Source of the DNA: Silene latifolia
Taxonomy: Eukaryota; Streptophyta; Magnoliopsida; Caryophyllales; Caryophyllaceae
NCBI RefSeq assembly: GCF_048544455.1
Contig: NC_133528.1
Coordinates: 46,708,002-46,772,001 of the forward strand
Length of the DNA stretch: 64,000 nucleotides
Direction of reading: 5' to 3'
How positions within the stretch are numbered: position 1 is the first letter of the stretch; every line of letters starts with the position of its first letter. Positions 32,371-44,379 of this stretch are shown in pieces. The translations under genes were made by a program, and so were the position numbers. The notes under the pieces are model-generated. The model was not told the origin of the DNA and did no database searches. It saw only the letters and a program-made list of their open reading frames with translations.

Positions 32371-33895
32371 TGATAGTAGTTTTTTGTGTCGGTTTTAGAG
32401 GGTGATTTTATCACCCTCATGTCCTTTAATATGGGTTGTTAAGTATACTTCTCCTAGTATTTGACATTCGGTTTTGATGTGGTAGCTTGCGCGTTCTACC
32501 TCGGTTTTACAATTTATGTTGATGCACGGAACCCGAGAGTTAAAGAGGACCTCTCAACGGTCAAGAACAAGGCACAAGCGGCACATGTGACCTAAGTTTC
32601 AGCTGGGAGAAGTTAGGAGTGAAGATTAGAAGAAATGAGAACAAGTGAAGAGGTCAAAGCTCTTGGAATTAGAAGGCCAAAACTGCGAGCCTATGCGCAG
32701 GCTGCGCAAACAGGTGGCGCAGCTGTGCACGATTGCGCAGGCAATGGTGTTTTTGGCGCAGGCTGCGCAGCCTGCGCAGCTTTGTTTTACGGAGCCTTCT
32801 AATCTTCTTTTGGGCTTCTTAGGTGGAAATCTTTTTAGGTTTTCGTGAAGCCCTATATATACCCAAAAGTTTGAAGACCTGAAAGCATCATACAACATCA
32901 TATCATCTCATCTAATCTCATCATTTAGGGTTTGAAGCTTGTAATAATTTAGAGGATTTTCTCATTCAAGTTGTAATTTTTCTTTGTATTTTGGGTTTAT
33001 GAAGACTATGGAAGGCTAAATCCTTCCTTGCTTGGTGTAATTCATCCAAAGTATCCAACTTTGGTATTGTAAGACTCTTTTAATCTATTCTTATTTATCT
33101 ATTGATCTTTCCTTATGCTTAATTCTTATGTTGAGTAGATGAATGTTAGAATTGATCACTCTTGCATCTTGTTTACCCAACTATTGCAAATTCTAGAGAA
33201 ATGGTTTAATCTATCTAGGATTATTTGGAGCAAGCTTGTTGTATGTTGATTTGGTTTAAAGTATTCATGCAATAAGTAGGAAATTTCATATCTTTTCTCA
33301 TTTGTATGGTTTAATCTTGTGAGAATTGATCCTAGCTTCTTATCTTGGCACAACTCTTAATGCTCATGTTTGATTTGCACTCATGGTTTAATGAATTGTT
33401 GATTAAACTTGAAGGACATACATGAATGGTTTAATTTGTGTATGTTAACATCTTGATTTGAAAGTATTGGGTGGATAATAAGAGGAGAGTTATAAAAGAG
33501 TCAAACTTTACTATTGTTGGTTACTAAGGAAGGATTGCACCAAGTCCTCTTTAATATTGAATTCTCTTGTTCACCAAGTGTTTGTTATATTGCTTGTTAG
33601 ACAAAGATTGCAATTTTACTTTGTTTCATGTTACCAATAAACTCAAAACCCCCCCTTATCTATGTTTATCTATTGTTTGTCATTGTTGATAACCATTGTT
33701 TGTTTATAAACTTGTCATTAGTGGTCAATAGTTTACAATTCAAGTATTTAGCCTAAAAGTTCTTCTCTTGGGATCGACCCTTACTTGCACTATATTGCTT
33801 TATCCATTAGAGTAATCTAGAGTATAGTTTGGCTTATAAATTGTTAATTTGGTAGTTTAATTCTAGTATTTAGCGACCTAGTATTTACGCTATCA
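32371..33895 (+). mobile_element. nested solo LTR, 1525 bp, plus orientation
   Basis: Starts TGATAG and ends CTATCA, flanked by the 5-bp duplication CCTTC (32366-32370, 33896-33900). TATA-like CCCTATATATACCC at 32851-32864, and a GGGATCGACCCTTACTTGC line near 33770 of Athila/Tat-type LTRs, both in plus orientation, opposite to the host element. Upstream of the TATA box is a cluster of TGCGCA palindromes (32691-32785). No internal region, so it is a solo LTR produced by LTR-LTR recombination. It is younger than the host element. Confidence 0.9.
32691..32785. promoter_or_regulatory. TGCGCA palindrome cluster in nested solo LTR
   Basis: Seven or so copies of GCGCAG/TGCGCA (for example ATGCGCAGGCTGCGCAAAC, GCGCAGGCTGCGCAGCCTG), about 70 bp upstream of CCCTATATATACCC in a plus-oriented LTR. 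A different palindrome in the same position as CTCGATCGAG in the other LTRs. Confidence 0.8.
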
Positions 33896-34009
33896 CCTTC
33901 CAATAATGATCCTTCCCGTTCCTAATGTCAATGTAGGAGACATCATAGCGCAAGTGGTCGTCATCAGCTAAGGGCTCATGGTCATCCATAGGCTCATAGA
34001 GGTCATCCC

Positions 34010-35336
34010 TGTAACACCCCCATACTCCAAGTGCCTTACCAGGACCACTCAGGTATGATGACATTACCATCTCGGTTACCCGAGGCAATGATAATCAAAC
34101 AACAATGAAGAAACAACGTTTATTATAAATGATTAACGAATAGTTACAATCCTCAAAACCAAACCAAAAGTACGATACATGTTCTCCAACTGACTGTTCT
34201 AACTGAAATGTAAATAAACTAAAAGCTACAGCGGAAGACTCCTATCATCATGTCGTGGCATCCCAGCTATCCCAGTACTCATCTCAATACCTGCTCAATA
34301 TCTGCTCACCATCCCCGAATGGATCACCGCAGGTTTACAAAACAACACCGGGGTCAGTACTAATCACACAATCAATATGTATAGCAATAATAAGATAAAC
34401 AGACAGCTTAACTGTCACACACACGCACGACCAATTCCAATCATCTCAGTACTGACTGTCCACTAGACCAGCCCTGCCAGTGGGGGACCGCAGCCGTACC
34501 CACCAAATCCCCGTTCCACATAGTGAGCGATAACCCTGTCCATTAATGTGCACATCCCTTCTGTGGCGGGTTCCACAGAAGGCGAAACTAGGGCGTGAAG
34601 CCACTCCCGCAAGTGACCCCACTCAGCCGAGGCCACGCCTCGCGAACCATCAACAACGATCACAACCACAAACACAATACAATTATTATATCAAACAACC
34701 AAATACAATACATCAATCAATATCCCATTATGGGACTATTGCGAGTAGGAAATCCTACCTGGTATGCACACAATCGACGGTCTCTCTCACGAGTCAAAAA
34801 GCCTCTTCTATGAACCCTCCTCCTATCATACAACACATAGAGGCTACCACATCACATACTACACATAAAACCCCCAATCTCTAAATTAGGGTTTAACCAA
34901 ATCAAAGGAAATTCAATAAAAAGGGTATATAGATCTTACCCTCGACGCAAGGAACTCAACGGTATGAACAACGACAAGAACTGACCGTCTGAACTCCGGG
35001 AATTGCTAAGAATGCGATTAAGAAGATGAACTTGTTTGCTTTCTCTCTTAAACAGGAATTTAGGTTTTGTAAAAGTGATTTAGAATAATGACGACGAAGC
35101 TTAAATACCTTAATCACATAATTAACAAAACCCGAGAAAACTCCCCGTAAAACCGGCTACTCGATCGAGTACCCAAGGTACTCGATCGAGTACCCCCTTA
35201 CTCGATCGAGTGCCCCAGCTACTCGATCGAGTACCCAACAGGTCAGAAACTATTTTATTTCGCAACTTACCCTTACTCGACAGAGTAAGGCCTACTCGAT
35301 AGAGTACCCTAAAACTTATAAATACGGAGTATTACA
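34010..35336 (-). mobile_element. nested solo LTR, 1327 bp, minus orientation
   Basis: Starts TGTAACACCCCCATACTCC and ends GGAGTATTACA, flanked by the 5-bp duplication ATCCC (34005-34009, 35337-35341). The minus strand has TATA-like AGGTATTTAAGC (35099-35110). Four CTCGATCGAG palindromes at 35160, 35181, 35201 and 35222 lie upstream of it on that strand. TGTAACACC ends are common in plant Ty3-type LTRs. Confidence 0.9.
35160..35305. promoter_or_regulatory. palindrome cluster in nested solo LTR (TGTAACACC family)
   Basis: CTCGATCGAG at 35160, 35181, 35201 and 35222 (spacing 21, 20, 21), followed by decayed relatives CTCGACAGAG and CTCGATAGAG near 35277 and 35294. About 50 bp upstream (minus sense) of a TATA-like stretch. 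Confidence 0.9.
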
Positions 35337-36159
35337 ATCCCCCTCAAAATCACATAAAACCTGAGCAATCCTAGTAATGAGTGCACCACAATCCAAATCA
35401 CCATATCTCCCAATCATACGGTCAAAAGCTTGGCAAACAAGAGCAGGGGGAGAAAACTGGAAGGTCCTCTCCCGAAATGGGTTCAAGTAACTAGTTAGAA
35501 TCAAGACCTCTAAGGAAGAGGCCTTGCTCTTGTCATGCCTCCCGTAAAGCAAGTAACTCAAATACCGTAGGAAAAGTCGAAGGCAAACATGTTGGACATC
35601 CAACAAAGACATACTACTAACGTCAGCATCCGCATAGCCAGTAAACAAGGGGAAATATCGGATTCCAGACATCCCACTATCATTATATAAATCCCCATCA
35701 GTGTGCTTATCAATCCCCAGAATTTCGGAAAGACGGTCAAAAGTCAAAGACCGTTCTACATTAAGCAATCTAAACCGAATAAGATGGTCATTGGGGAAGT
35801 AGGCGTATGAGCTCAAAAACTCAAGGGTCAGGGCAGGATAAGACAACTCGTGAAGCAGAAAAAGACCCTGTAAACCAATTTCAACGAACATACCCAACAT
35901 AACGTCATCAATCTTCAAGGTTCTTAAAATTTTTCGATCCACACATCTAGTAGCACTCATGGATTTGGTCATCAAAAACTCGAACCTGTCCCTTTGCTCC
36001 TTGTCACGGAACTCAACAAAAGGATAATCATCAAAAGGCCATAAATCCTCCTCCTCGGAAGACTCCACTACCTCCGGTATCACCTCCGGTTGACGAATGG
36101 GAGCGCTCCTCTCCCGTGCCCTCTTGTTTCCTTGCCTGGTGGACGACATTATCTGCAAA

Positions 36160-37205
36160 ATAGACAAGTATACAATCATACCCCAACTAAGAAGCAAAAA
36201 CAGTCCCGTTTTTTTTGGCAAATATGGGTCGAAAAATCGATCTTTAAGACTGAAAATCACAAGTAAACCATCCAAAAAGCTAGGGGAACATGAATATATA
36301 TCAAATAATGAAGATTCCAAGCATAAGAACACAATTTCTAACCAATTTAATGCATAAATTCAACCCGGATTTTGAAGAACCCTAATTCCCAAATTAGCAA
36401 ATTAGGTATTTAATTCAACAAATAAAGGGCTAAAAAGCAAGGAAATAGGAATTGTATATGAGCAATGGAAGATTCAAAGCAATAAACTCAAGATTTAAGC
36501 AAGAAATTTCAGATTTTTCGGGACAATAAGAGAGCAAATCGAGACTTACCTTAGCAAATAGAGCAATGAAATTGCAAAAATAAGCACAAAAGATTGATGT
36601 AATCACTTAATAAGCAAACAAACGAAAGTTTTATGAGAGATTTGATGATGAATGATGAAGAATTAAGAGATAAAGAGGGATATGGCAGGAAAAACGCAGC
36701 ACAAAAGTGATGGAATAAAAGGGGAATTGGAAATATTAAGAACAAATCATAAGGAAAAACGGGCCGGAAAAACACGCAGAACCCGGTTCAACTAGGTGCC
36801 TCGATCGAGCCTGAGGTGACTCGATCGAGGAACCAAAATCAGTACATGCCAACTTTCGTTCTAACTTGATTTAAATTTCCCACTTGGTGCCTCGATCGAG
36901 CCCTGCTTGCACTCGATCGAGCACGTTGGTGCCTCGATCGAGCCCTGGCTGACTCGATCGAGGAACCTACTGCTGGCGTCTTTTTTCGTTCTTTGTGATT
37001 CCCAACTTCAAATTCCGTCAAATCCTGCACAAAATACTTATAAAACATATGAAATTCCTCCTGTCATCTCTCAAAATTCAAGGAAAACTTAAATGTAAAT
37101 GCAATAATTAAATTTAAATCCTAATTACAAATTAATAAATTACAATATCCGAGCTGCCTCTCGGTAGCGCTGGTTTTTGCGGTCCCACACGACCGTAATT
37201 CTTCA
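36160..37205. other. non-coding spacer between integrase and ATHILA ORF
   Basis: No ORF of note. Contains six CTCGATCGAG palindromes between 36800 and 36962, upstream (minus sense) of the ATHILA ORF; pyrimidine-rich sequence near 36700 on the minus strand could serve as splice acceptor or leader for it. Confidence 0.5.
36800..36962. promoter_or_regulatory. internal palindrome cluster upstream of the ATHILA ORF
   Basis: CTCGATCGAG at 36800, 36820, 36891, 36912, 36933 and 36953 (spacings near 20-21), about 650 bp upstream of the ATHILA ORF start on the minus strand. It is in internal, non-LTR sequence. Confidence 0.85.
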
Positions 37206-38664
37206 TCAGTAAGAAAAATCAATGGTAAAGAGGTCAAGGGCCTCTATTACCCCAACATGAGCTCTTTCATAGTAGACTTTCAGTCGTTGCCCATTCACTT
37301 TGAAGGTCTCTCCTTTGTCAGTTTGCAGTGTAACTGACCCAAATTTGTTCACATCAGCAACAGTGAACGGTCCAGACCATCTACTCCTCAGCTTACCTGG
37401 AAACAAACGCAAACTAACGAGAGTTAAATAAGAGAACTTTCTCACCGACATGAAATTCCCTTTGCAAAATATGCTTGTCATGCCACTTCTTCGTTCGCTC
37501 CTTGTACACTTGAGCACTATCATAGGCATGCAGTCGAAATTCATCGAGCTCATTCAACTGCATCAGTCGTTTCTCACCCGCCAGCAAAGGATCCATTTTC
37601 AGCTCCTTTATGGCCCACATTGCCTTGTTCTCAGGCTCCACAGGTAAATGGCAAGATTTGCCATAGACTAGACGGTAAGATGATGCTCCAATCGGCGTCT
37701 TAAATGCAGTACGGTAAGCCCACAAGGTGCCATCTAGCTTCCGACTCCAACCCTTTCTGTTCTTGCTTACCACTTTCTCTAAGATCTGTTTCAACTCTCT
37801 ATTAGAAACCTCTACTTGTCCACTGGTTTGAGGATGATAAGCCAATCCTCTACGGTGTGTAATGCCATATTTCTTCAAGAGAGAATTGAGATGACGCTCA
37901 TTGAAATGCTTTCCTCCATCACTAATCACCGCGCGAGGCACTCCAAACCGTGGAAAGATAATTTTCTGAAACATTTTAACAATAGATTTAGCATCACAAG
38001 TGGGGGTGGCAATTGCCACCACCCATTTAGAAACATAATCTACAGCTGCTAATATGTACTGATTCCCATGAGAAGTAGGGAATGTCCCTTGGTAATCAAT
38101 GCCCCAAACATCAAAAATCTCTACTTCTAAGATTCCAGTTTGAGGCATCTCATGCCTTTGCGAGATATTACCCGTTCTTTGACACGCATCACAAGAACGG
38201 ACAAAAGTAGTAGCATCCTTTAAGATAGTAGGCTAATAAAAACCCGATTGCATTACCTTAGCAAATGTCCTAGAAGGACCATGATGACCACCATAAGAAG
38301 AAGAGTGACAATGATAAAGGATGGCACGTACCTCACCCTCTGGAATACATCGTCTGTAGATACCGTCTGCACACTCCCGGAATAGATATGGATCGTCCCA
38401 GAAATACCGCTTCACATCGTGCAAAAATCTCTTCTTCTGCTGATAGGATAAATCAGGAGGAAGCGTACCTCCTACCAAGTAATTGGCATAATCTGCAAAC
38501 CATGAATTATTTGCAGCTACAGCTAGAAGCTGGTCATCTGGAAAAGAGTCATCAATGGGCAAAATCTCTCTTCCTACAAATCTCAGCCTAGACAAATGAT
38601 CTGCAACAACATTCTCAGCACCAGACTTATCACGAATTTCTAAATCAAATTCTTGTAACAACAA
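37206..38664 (-). other. integrase region of the Athila-type element
   Basis: Contains the zinc-binding start ([13 protein letters not shown] with downstream cysteine region) and the core: [18 protein letters not shown] and [12 protein letters not shown] (Asp), [15 protein letters not shown] (Asp) and [20 protein letters not shown] (Glu), the D,D35E arrangement. The C-terminal part ([21 protein letters not shown]) is the usual Ty3 integrase end. Broken. Confidence 0.88.
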
Positions 38665-38808
38665 AATCCATCTAATAAGTCGTGGCTTAGCCTCTTGTTT
38701 GGTTAAAAGATATTTTAAAGATGCATGGTCAGTGTGAACAATAACTTTAGAACCAATAAGATAAGCTCTAAATTTTTCTAAAGAATAGACAACTACAAGA
38801 AGCTCCTT

Positions 38809-40218
38809 CTACGTAGTAGCATAGTTTATCTGCGCATCGTCAAGAGTCTTACTTGCATAGTAGATGGCATGTAACACCTTATCCTTTCGCTGCTCCAAAA
38901 TAGCTCCAACTGCATAGTCACTAGCGTCGCACATAATCTCAAAAGGAAGACTCCAATCCAGAGATTGGATTATGGGAGCTGAGATAAGAGCTTGTTTAAT
39001 CCTGTCAAAGGACTTAACACACTCATCAGTAAACACAAAAGGTATATCTTTATGAAGTAGCCGAGTTAGAGGTTGAGCAATTTTAGAGAAATCCTTAATA
39101 AAGCGGCGATAGAACCCTGCATGACCAAGAAAACTACGCACACTTTTAAAATTAACCGGGTACGGGAGTTGCTCAATTACCTCAACCTTAGCTTTGTCCA
39201 CTTGAATACCCTTACCTGACACCAAGTGACCGAGTACCACCCCTTCAGTAACCATGAAGTGGCACTTCTCCCAGTTGAAAACAAGGTTGCTCTCCTCACA
39301 GCGCTGCAAAACTTTAGTCAAGTTTCTCAAGCAAACATCAAAATCAGTACCATACACACTGAAATCATCTATAAAGACTTCCATGATAGATTCTATGTAA
39401 TCAGAAAATATGGCCATCATACAACGCTGAAAAGTAGCAGGAGCGTTACATAAACCAAAGGGCATCCTCCTATAAGCAAATACACCATATGGACATGTGA
39501 AAGTGGTCTTTTTCTGATCGTCAGGATGAATGGGTATTTGAAAGAAACCGGAGTAGCCATCTAGGTAATAGAAATAACTATGACATGCTAATCTCTCTAA
39601 CATTTGGTCAATGTAAGGAAGTGGGAAGTGGTCTTTCTTAGTGGCAGTGTTCAACTTCCTATAGTCAATGCACATCCTCCACCCTGTAACAAGTCTAGTA
39701 GCAATCAACTCATTCTTATCATTCTTTACTACTGTAGTACCTCCCTTCTTAGGTACAACTTGGACAGGACTGACCCATTTAGAATCAGATATAGAGAAGA
39801 TAATATCAGCATCAAGTAATTTATGTACCTCTTTTCTTACCACCTCCTGCATTGGAGGATTTAGTCGTCTCTGACCTTGTGCACTAGGCTTGTGGCCTTC
39901 TTCCAAATGAATACGGTGCATACCAAAATCAGGACTAACCCCTTTCAGATCGTCAATGCTATACCCAATGGCCTTTTTATGAGTTTTCAAAACAGTCAAC
40001 AAAGCATATAGCTGAGCTTCAAGTAGGCTAGCATTGACAATTACTGGGTTCATTTCACAGTCATCAAGAAATTCATACTTAAGATGAGAGGGAAGGGGCT
40101 TTAGTTCAGGTTTCTTTACCTCAGTTACCTTAGGTGCGGTACCCAAACTATATACCTTTTGATGGGGGCATTTCTCCCTAGTTAGAAGCCTCTCAATCCG
40201 ATGAACTTCGGACTCCAT
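38809..40218 (-). other. reverse transcriptase and RNase H of the Athila-type element
   Basis: Motifs: RMCIDYRKLNTATKKDHFPL, YLDGYSGFFQI, MPFGLCNAPATFQRCM, VFIDDFSVYG (the catalytic IDD), VVLGHLVSGKGIQVDKAKVE, SFLGHAGFYRRFIKDFSKIA, and the RNase H start IMCDASDYAVGAIL. Sequence is closest to the Athila/Tat branch of Ty3 elements. Confidence 0.92.
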
Positions 40219-40933
40219 GAACCTGTCTGATCAGCTGAATCCGTAACCAGGGCAATCTCCAGAGGATCCCTGTCCAAACACATAGGAAGACACTCAGCAA
40301 TAGTAAAATCAACAACATCTATACTATGACAAGTCTCTTCTATCATGGGATGTTTTAATGCTTTTTCCAAGTTAAAGACAATCGTATCATCCCCCACAGC
40401 TAGAGCCAATCTCCCTTGACTAACATCTATAACCGCCCCGCAGTGTGTAGGAATAGTCTGCCCAAAATGATAGGGATTTGGTTGTCCTCAGCCATGTCCA
40501 GGACAACGAAATCAACGGGGATGAAAAATTTCCCAATACGAACGGGAACATCCTCCAACACCCCCAGTGGGTGTTTAACAGATCTATCGGCCATCTGTAG
40601 TGTCATATTAGTAACCGTCAACTGACCCATATTTAGTTTCTTACAAATAGAATAAGGCATAACGCTGACGCTAGCTCCTAAATCACAAAGAGCTTCACTA
40701 ATAGCAAGATGACCAATATGACAAGGGATAGAAAAACTTCCCGGGTCCTTTAATTTAGGTGGTGAATTGATTGGCAACATGGCACTGCCCTTCTGAGTGT
40801 AAGCAATAGTTTCCACCGCATCAAAGGATCTCTTCCTTGTCAAAATCTCCTTCATGAACTTTGCATAAGCCGACACTTGAGTAATTAATTCATTAAAGGG
40901 AACACTTACCTGTAGATTCTTCACGACCTCCAT
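40182..40933 (-). other. protease region of the Athila-type element
   Basis: Aspartic protease motif LCDLGASVSVMPYSICKKL (D-L-G-A), preceded by FSIPCHIGHLAISEALC and followed by FVVLDMAEDNQIPIILGRLF, the normal flap and ILG region of Ty3 proteases. Confidence 0.88.
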
Positions 40934-42902
40934 AAACTTATGTCCAACTTGGATTTTTGTTGCCGATGAGGAAAAGGTAGTGCAATAGTAATGGGCTCGG
41001 CTTGCTTGACCTTAGAATCAAGTTTTGAAACACCGTCGTCTGTCAAGGTGGTGCCACGATCGAGCCCTGACTTGACTCGATCGAGCACACTGGTTCCTCG
41101 ATCGAGCTTGGGCTGACTCGATCGAGGAACCTCAGCAGGTTCAGCTTTGTCGTTCTTTTTGCTTTTATTGTCAGCTCGTGTTTCAACTTCGTCAGGTTCT
41201 TTCTCATCATCACTAAGCTCCAAATTACCTAATCCCTTGGGATGCATGAAAGGTACCTCACCATCAGCAATGGGCACATCATTATCAAGGTTTTGTAGGT
41301 CGGGATTTGCATATGTGGTACCGCTCCTCAGCTGAATAACATTTGCTTGCTCGTGAGCTTGTTTACCTTGAGGAGGAAGACCCCCGGCCTGTTTTGATGG
41401 ATTTTGAAGTGCCATCTGAGCCACTTGGTTATCTAGTATCTTATTGTGGGAAATCAGCTCAGATATTTGAGCCGTCTGCTTCTGCTGCATTGACAAAGTT
41501 TGTTGCAAAAGATTACGCAACTCTACCATCTCATTGTTCGGAGCTTGTTGAGGAGTTTGTTGAGGAGACTGTTGATATTGATTGTTAAACTGCTGGCCTC
41601 CTTGATTTTGCCTTTTATATCCCCCTTGTGGTTGATTACCACGATTGTTGGGAGGGACATAAGTATTCTTCTGTGGTTGCAGCTGCTGCGGGTTTTTCAC
41701 ATTCTGACTAGACCATTGAAGAAATGGATGCTCCTTCGTTCTTTCATTATAAAAGTTGGAGAAAGGTGTACCTTGTGCACCTTGTCTGTAAGCCTGAAAG
41801 GCATTAACCTGCTCCAATGTGCTCAAGCAATCAGCTGCACTGTGACCGTCTAAACCGCATCTAGCACAAGACTCCTCTACTTGTTGACTCATAGCATGAA
41901 CTCTCTCCTTACTACCCAATGATTGGGTAGTCTTTATCTCGGCAATCTGAGCATAAATAGTCTCTAACTGTGTCGCAAGATCACTATCAACACTGGTTCC
42001 TCGCGTGCTTCCCCTAGGATTTCCATACCTGGCAGTATGGGTGGCAATCTGATCAATTAACTTCCACGCGGCATCATCATTGGTGTTGTCTTGAAACCTC
42101 CCATTAGCAGAAGAATAAAAAAGGGCACGATGATTGTCATACAACCCGTTATAAAACTGGTTGCAAAGAAACCACTTAGGGAAACCATGATGGGGAACTG
42201 ATCGGACCAAACGTTTGAAGCGAATCCAAGCTTCATTCAAATCTTCAGTAGCTCCTTGCTCGAAACTAGTGATCTGACTTCGTAATGCATTAGTCTTCTG
42301 AGGCGGGAAGTACCTCTTGTAGAAAGCAAGAGCTAAGGTATTCCAATCTGTAACTCCTTCACCCTCCATATCCAAGTCTCTCAACCACTCACCAGCTCCA
42401 TCTTTCAGAGAGAAAGGAAAGAGCACCTGCTTTATCTGATCTTGTGTCACTCCAGCTGTTAAAGGAATAGAACAGCAATAAGTGACAAATTTCTCCATAT
42501 GTGTCGCAGGATCCTCAGCAGCTGCCCCTCCAAATAAGTTCGTTCCACCAAATTGATGTAAGATGGTCGAATCTCAAAAGTTCCATTGTCAGTAGTGGGC
42601 AGCTTAAATCCTTGTGGGATAGAAGCTAAGGTCGGCTTGGAATGACTGGCTAGAGTAGGCATGATGGTAGTCTCGGGAATAGGAGTTTCGACTGGGATCT
42701 CGGCCTCGGAATTTTCGTCCTCTGTGTAGGGCTGATCGGCCGACTGTTCTAAGCTCGCTGTCTCGATGTCAAGTATACTCAAGTCTTCTACTTGACCCAC
42801 TTCTTGATTAAATTTCCGTCTGTAGCGAAAATTCTTCTCTGGTTCAGGATCAAAAGGAATAACCGTGGACCTATTCGACCTGGGCATACACGGAACTAAC
42901 AA
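40921..42902 (-). other. gag of the Athila-type element
   Basis: Retrotransposon gag domain with LKDGAGEWLRDLDMEGEG, FYKRYFPPQKTNALRSQITS and PHHGFPKWFLCNQFYNGL, followed by a CCHC-like knuckle (CARCGLDGHSAADC), a Gln-rich tract (QQFNNQYQQSPQQTPQQAP) and an acidic tail. The tail includes the protein-coding copy of the CTCGATCGAG cluster. Broken. Confidence 0.88.
41056..41126. repeat. palindrome cluster inside gag coding sequence
   Basis: ACGATCGAG at 41056 and CTCGATCGAG at 41075, 41097 and 41117. In the gag frame they encode a repeated LDR-type phrase (KLDRGTSVLDRVKSGLDRG). The same palindrome as in the LTR clusters, but within protein-coding DNA. Confidence 0.85.
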
Positions 42903-42987
42903 GAAAAGTGTGAGAATGGTCTCAAGGAACTAGGTTCCCTGAGACAAAGAGACAAAATAATCAAAAACAAACTAAACAATTGTTGCC

Positions 42988-43005
42988 TCCCCGGCAACGG
43001 CGCCA
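42988..43005 (-). other. primer-binding site (tRNA-Asp type) of the Athila-type element
   Basis: On the minus strand TGGCGCCGTTGCCGGGGA, four bases from the right LTR. This 18-base string matches the tRNA-Asp 3' end site long known for Athila elements and is located where reverse transcription would start. Confidence 0.92.
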
Positions 43006-43083
43006 AATTTGATATGGCTAAAGTCGTATCACCAAATCAAAATAAAACTATCTCAAAACTAACAAGAATAACTAGTGGTAAGA

Positions 43084-44379
43084 TGATACCGTCGTCAGGT
43101 ACCAAAAATAAATACCTAGCTACTACTAACAGAAGTCAGCGGTAAGAACGGTCGATCTCCACAGGGAGGCGGTCACTATCTACTTGTCTATTCGGTCTGT
43201 CTACGTCACAAGATGGGGGTTTTAAATATTTGAACTAAACTAATAAGATTAGGGCAAGAGAAAAATGAATAAGAGAAATTAACAGAAGAAAGAGGGAACT
43301 AGGATGTCGTTTCATCAATGAACGTCAATTAATTGCAGTTAAGGTCACAGATTAGTCGATGTGTCAGTCTAAGGGGCAATGAATATCTCCTTCCGGTCTC
43401 AATTCGCCCTAAAATGCTATTAGCTTAACTTCCGCTCTCACTAAAGCATCCTATTGCTCACTGCAGGTCTCACCCCTTCCAACCTTCCGGTCTAGGTCAA
43501 GGCTTACCAAAGTTAAATAAGCTAATTGCGTCGACTCAACTAGCAGGATAGAATTATAGCAGTGATTATCAACATAGACTAAAACAACGACGACAAATCT
43601 ATAAACCTAATTAGCAATTAACAACAGTCCATCGAATCACCTAATCCTAGCAGAGAAATTAGCTAGACATAATAAAGGGAAGAGCAAATGGTAAAAGAAT
43701 AAACATTAAATAAAGAGAGGAAAAGAGAAAGGAGAATTACAGAGTAAAATCCGGAAAGCAGATAACAGTAGAAAAGTAACAGGGAAAAAGTATTGTAAAG
43801 TAGTGTATGAGATAGGGAAGAGAGGGAGAAGAGAGGAGAGTTACAAATGACGTCCCTCCTTCCTATTATAAGAAAATAGAACTTTTATTTAACCTAATGA
43901 CTGATTAAAGCTAATAAGGCCCGAGCCCAATAGAAACCACTCGATCGAGCCTTTTAGAACTGCTCGATCGAGTAAACACTAAATAGACACTGTTCGATCG
44001 ACCAAGGAAAGTGTTCGATCGAACTATTATTTGATCTAAAACCACTCGATCGACCAATAAAGTACTCGATCGAGTGATATCTAACTTCAGCAGCTCAAAA
44101 TCTCGTTAGTTTCATCTTTGACTTGTCTTTTAGCTCCCGAAACGGCTTCACGCATTCCAAGACAGCTACATTTTCGCTCAAAATTTCACTCTTCCTCCAA
44201 ATGCATGCAAAATGGACGGTAAAAGGCTTGATTTCTCTACTTTCTGGTCCATTCCCGCAAATAAAATAAAACAAACCAAAGCAGCATATTCGGGGCATTT
44301 CGTAGCATAAAACTACGATAATAGCATAGAAATACGTGCATAAAAAGGCCAAAAAGGACTATATAAAATGCACGTATCA
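43084..44379 (-). mobile_element. nested solo LTR, 1296 bp, inside the right Athila LTR
   Basis: Starts TGATACCGTCGTCAGG and ends GCACGTATCA; flanked by TAAGA (43079-43083, 44380-44384). The uninterrupted left LTR reads TAAGA once at this place, confirming the insertion. Shares the TCCACAGGGAGGCGGT line with the Athila LTR, so it belongs to a related family. Minus orientation: TATA-like TTATAATAGG (43861-43871), palindromes CTCGATCGAG and TTCGATCGA at 43940-44073 upstream of it. Confidence 0.93.
43940..44075. promoter_or_regulatory. palindrome cluster in the solo LTR nested in the Athila LTR
   Basis: CTCGATCGAG at 43940, 43963 and 44064, with variants TTCGATCGA at about 43993 and 44014 and CTCGATCGAC at 44045; about 70 bp upstream (minus sense) of the TATA-like stretch. 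Confidence 0.85.

Larger units (their letters stand above)
31588..36149 (-). other. ATHILA-family ORF (envelope position), split by two nested solo LTRs
   Basis: Starts near 36149 with MSSTRQGNKRARERS. Further on come WPFDDYPFVEFRDKEQRDRF, ERSLTFDRLSEILGID and RYLSYLLYGRHDKSK, the pattern of the ATHILA ORF family (PF03078) that occupies the env-like position in Athila elements. After the two insertions the C-terminal part is rich in Pro, Gly and Arg (GGGRSRGRGRRAGRSRGRG) and ends in an acidic tail. Function of the family is unknown. The parts occupy about 36149-35342, 34009-33901 and 32365-31588. The ORF is a fossil. Confidence 0.75.
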
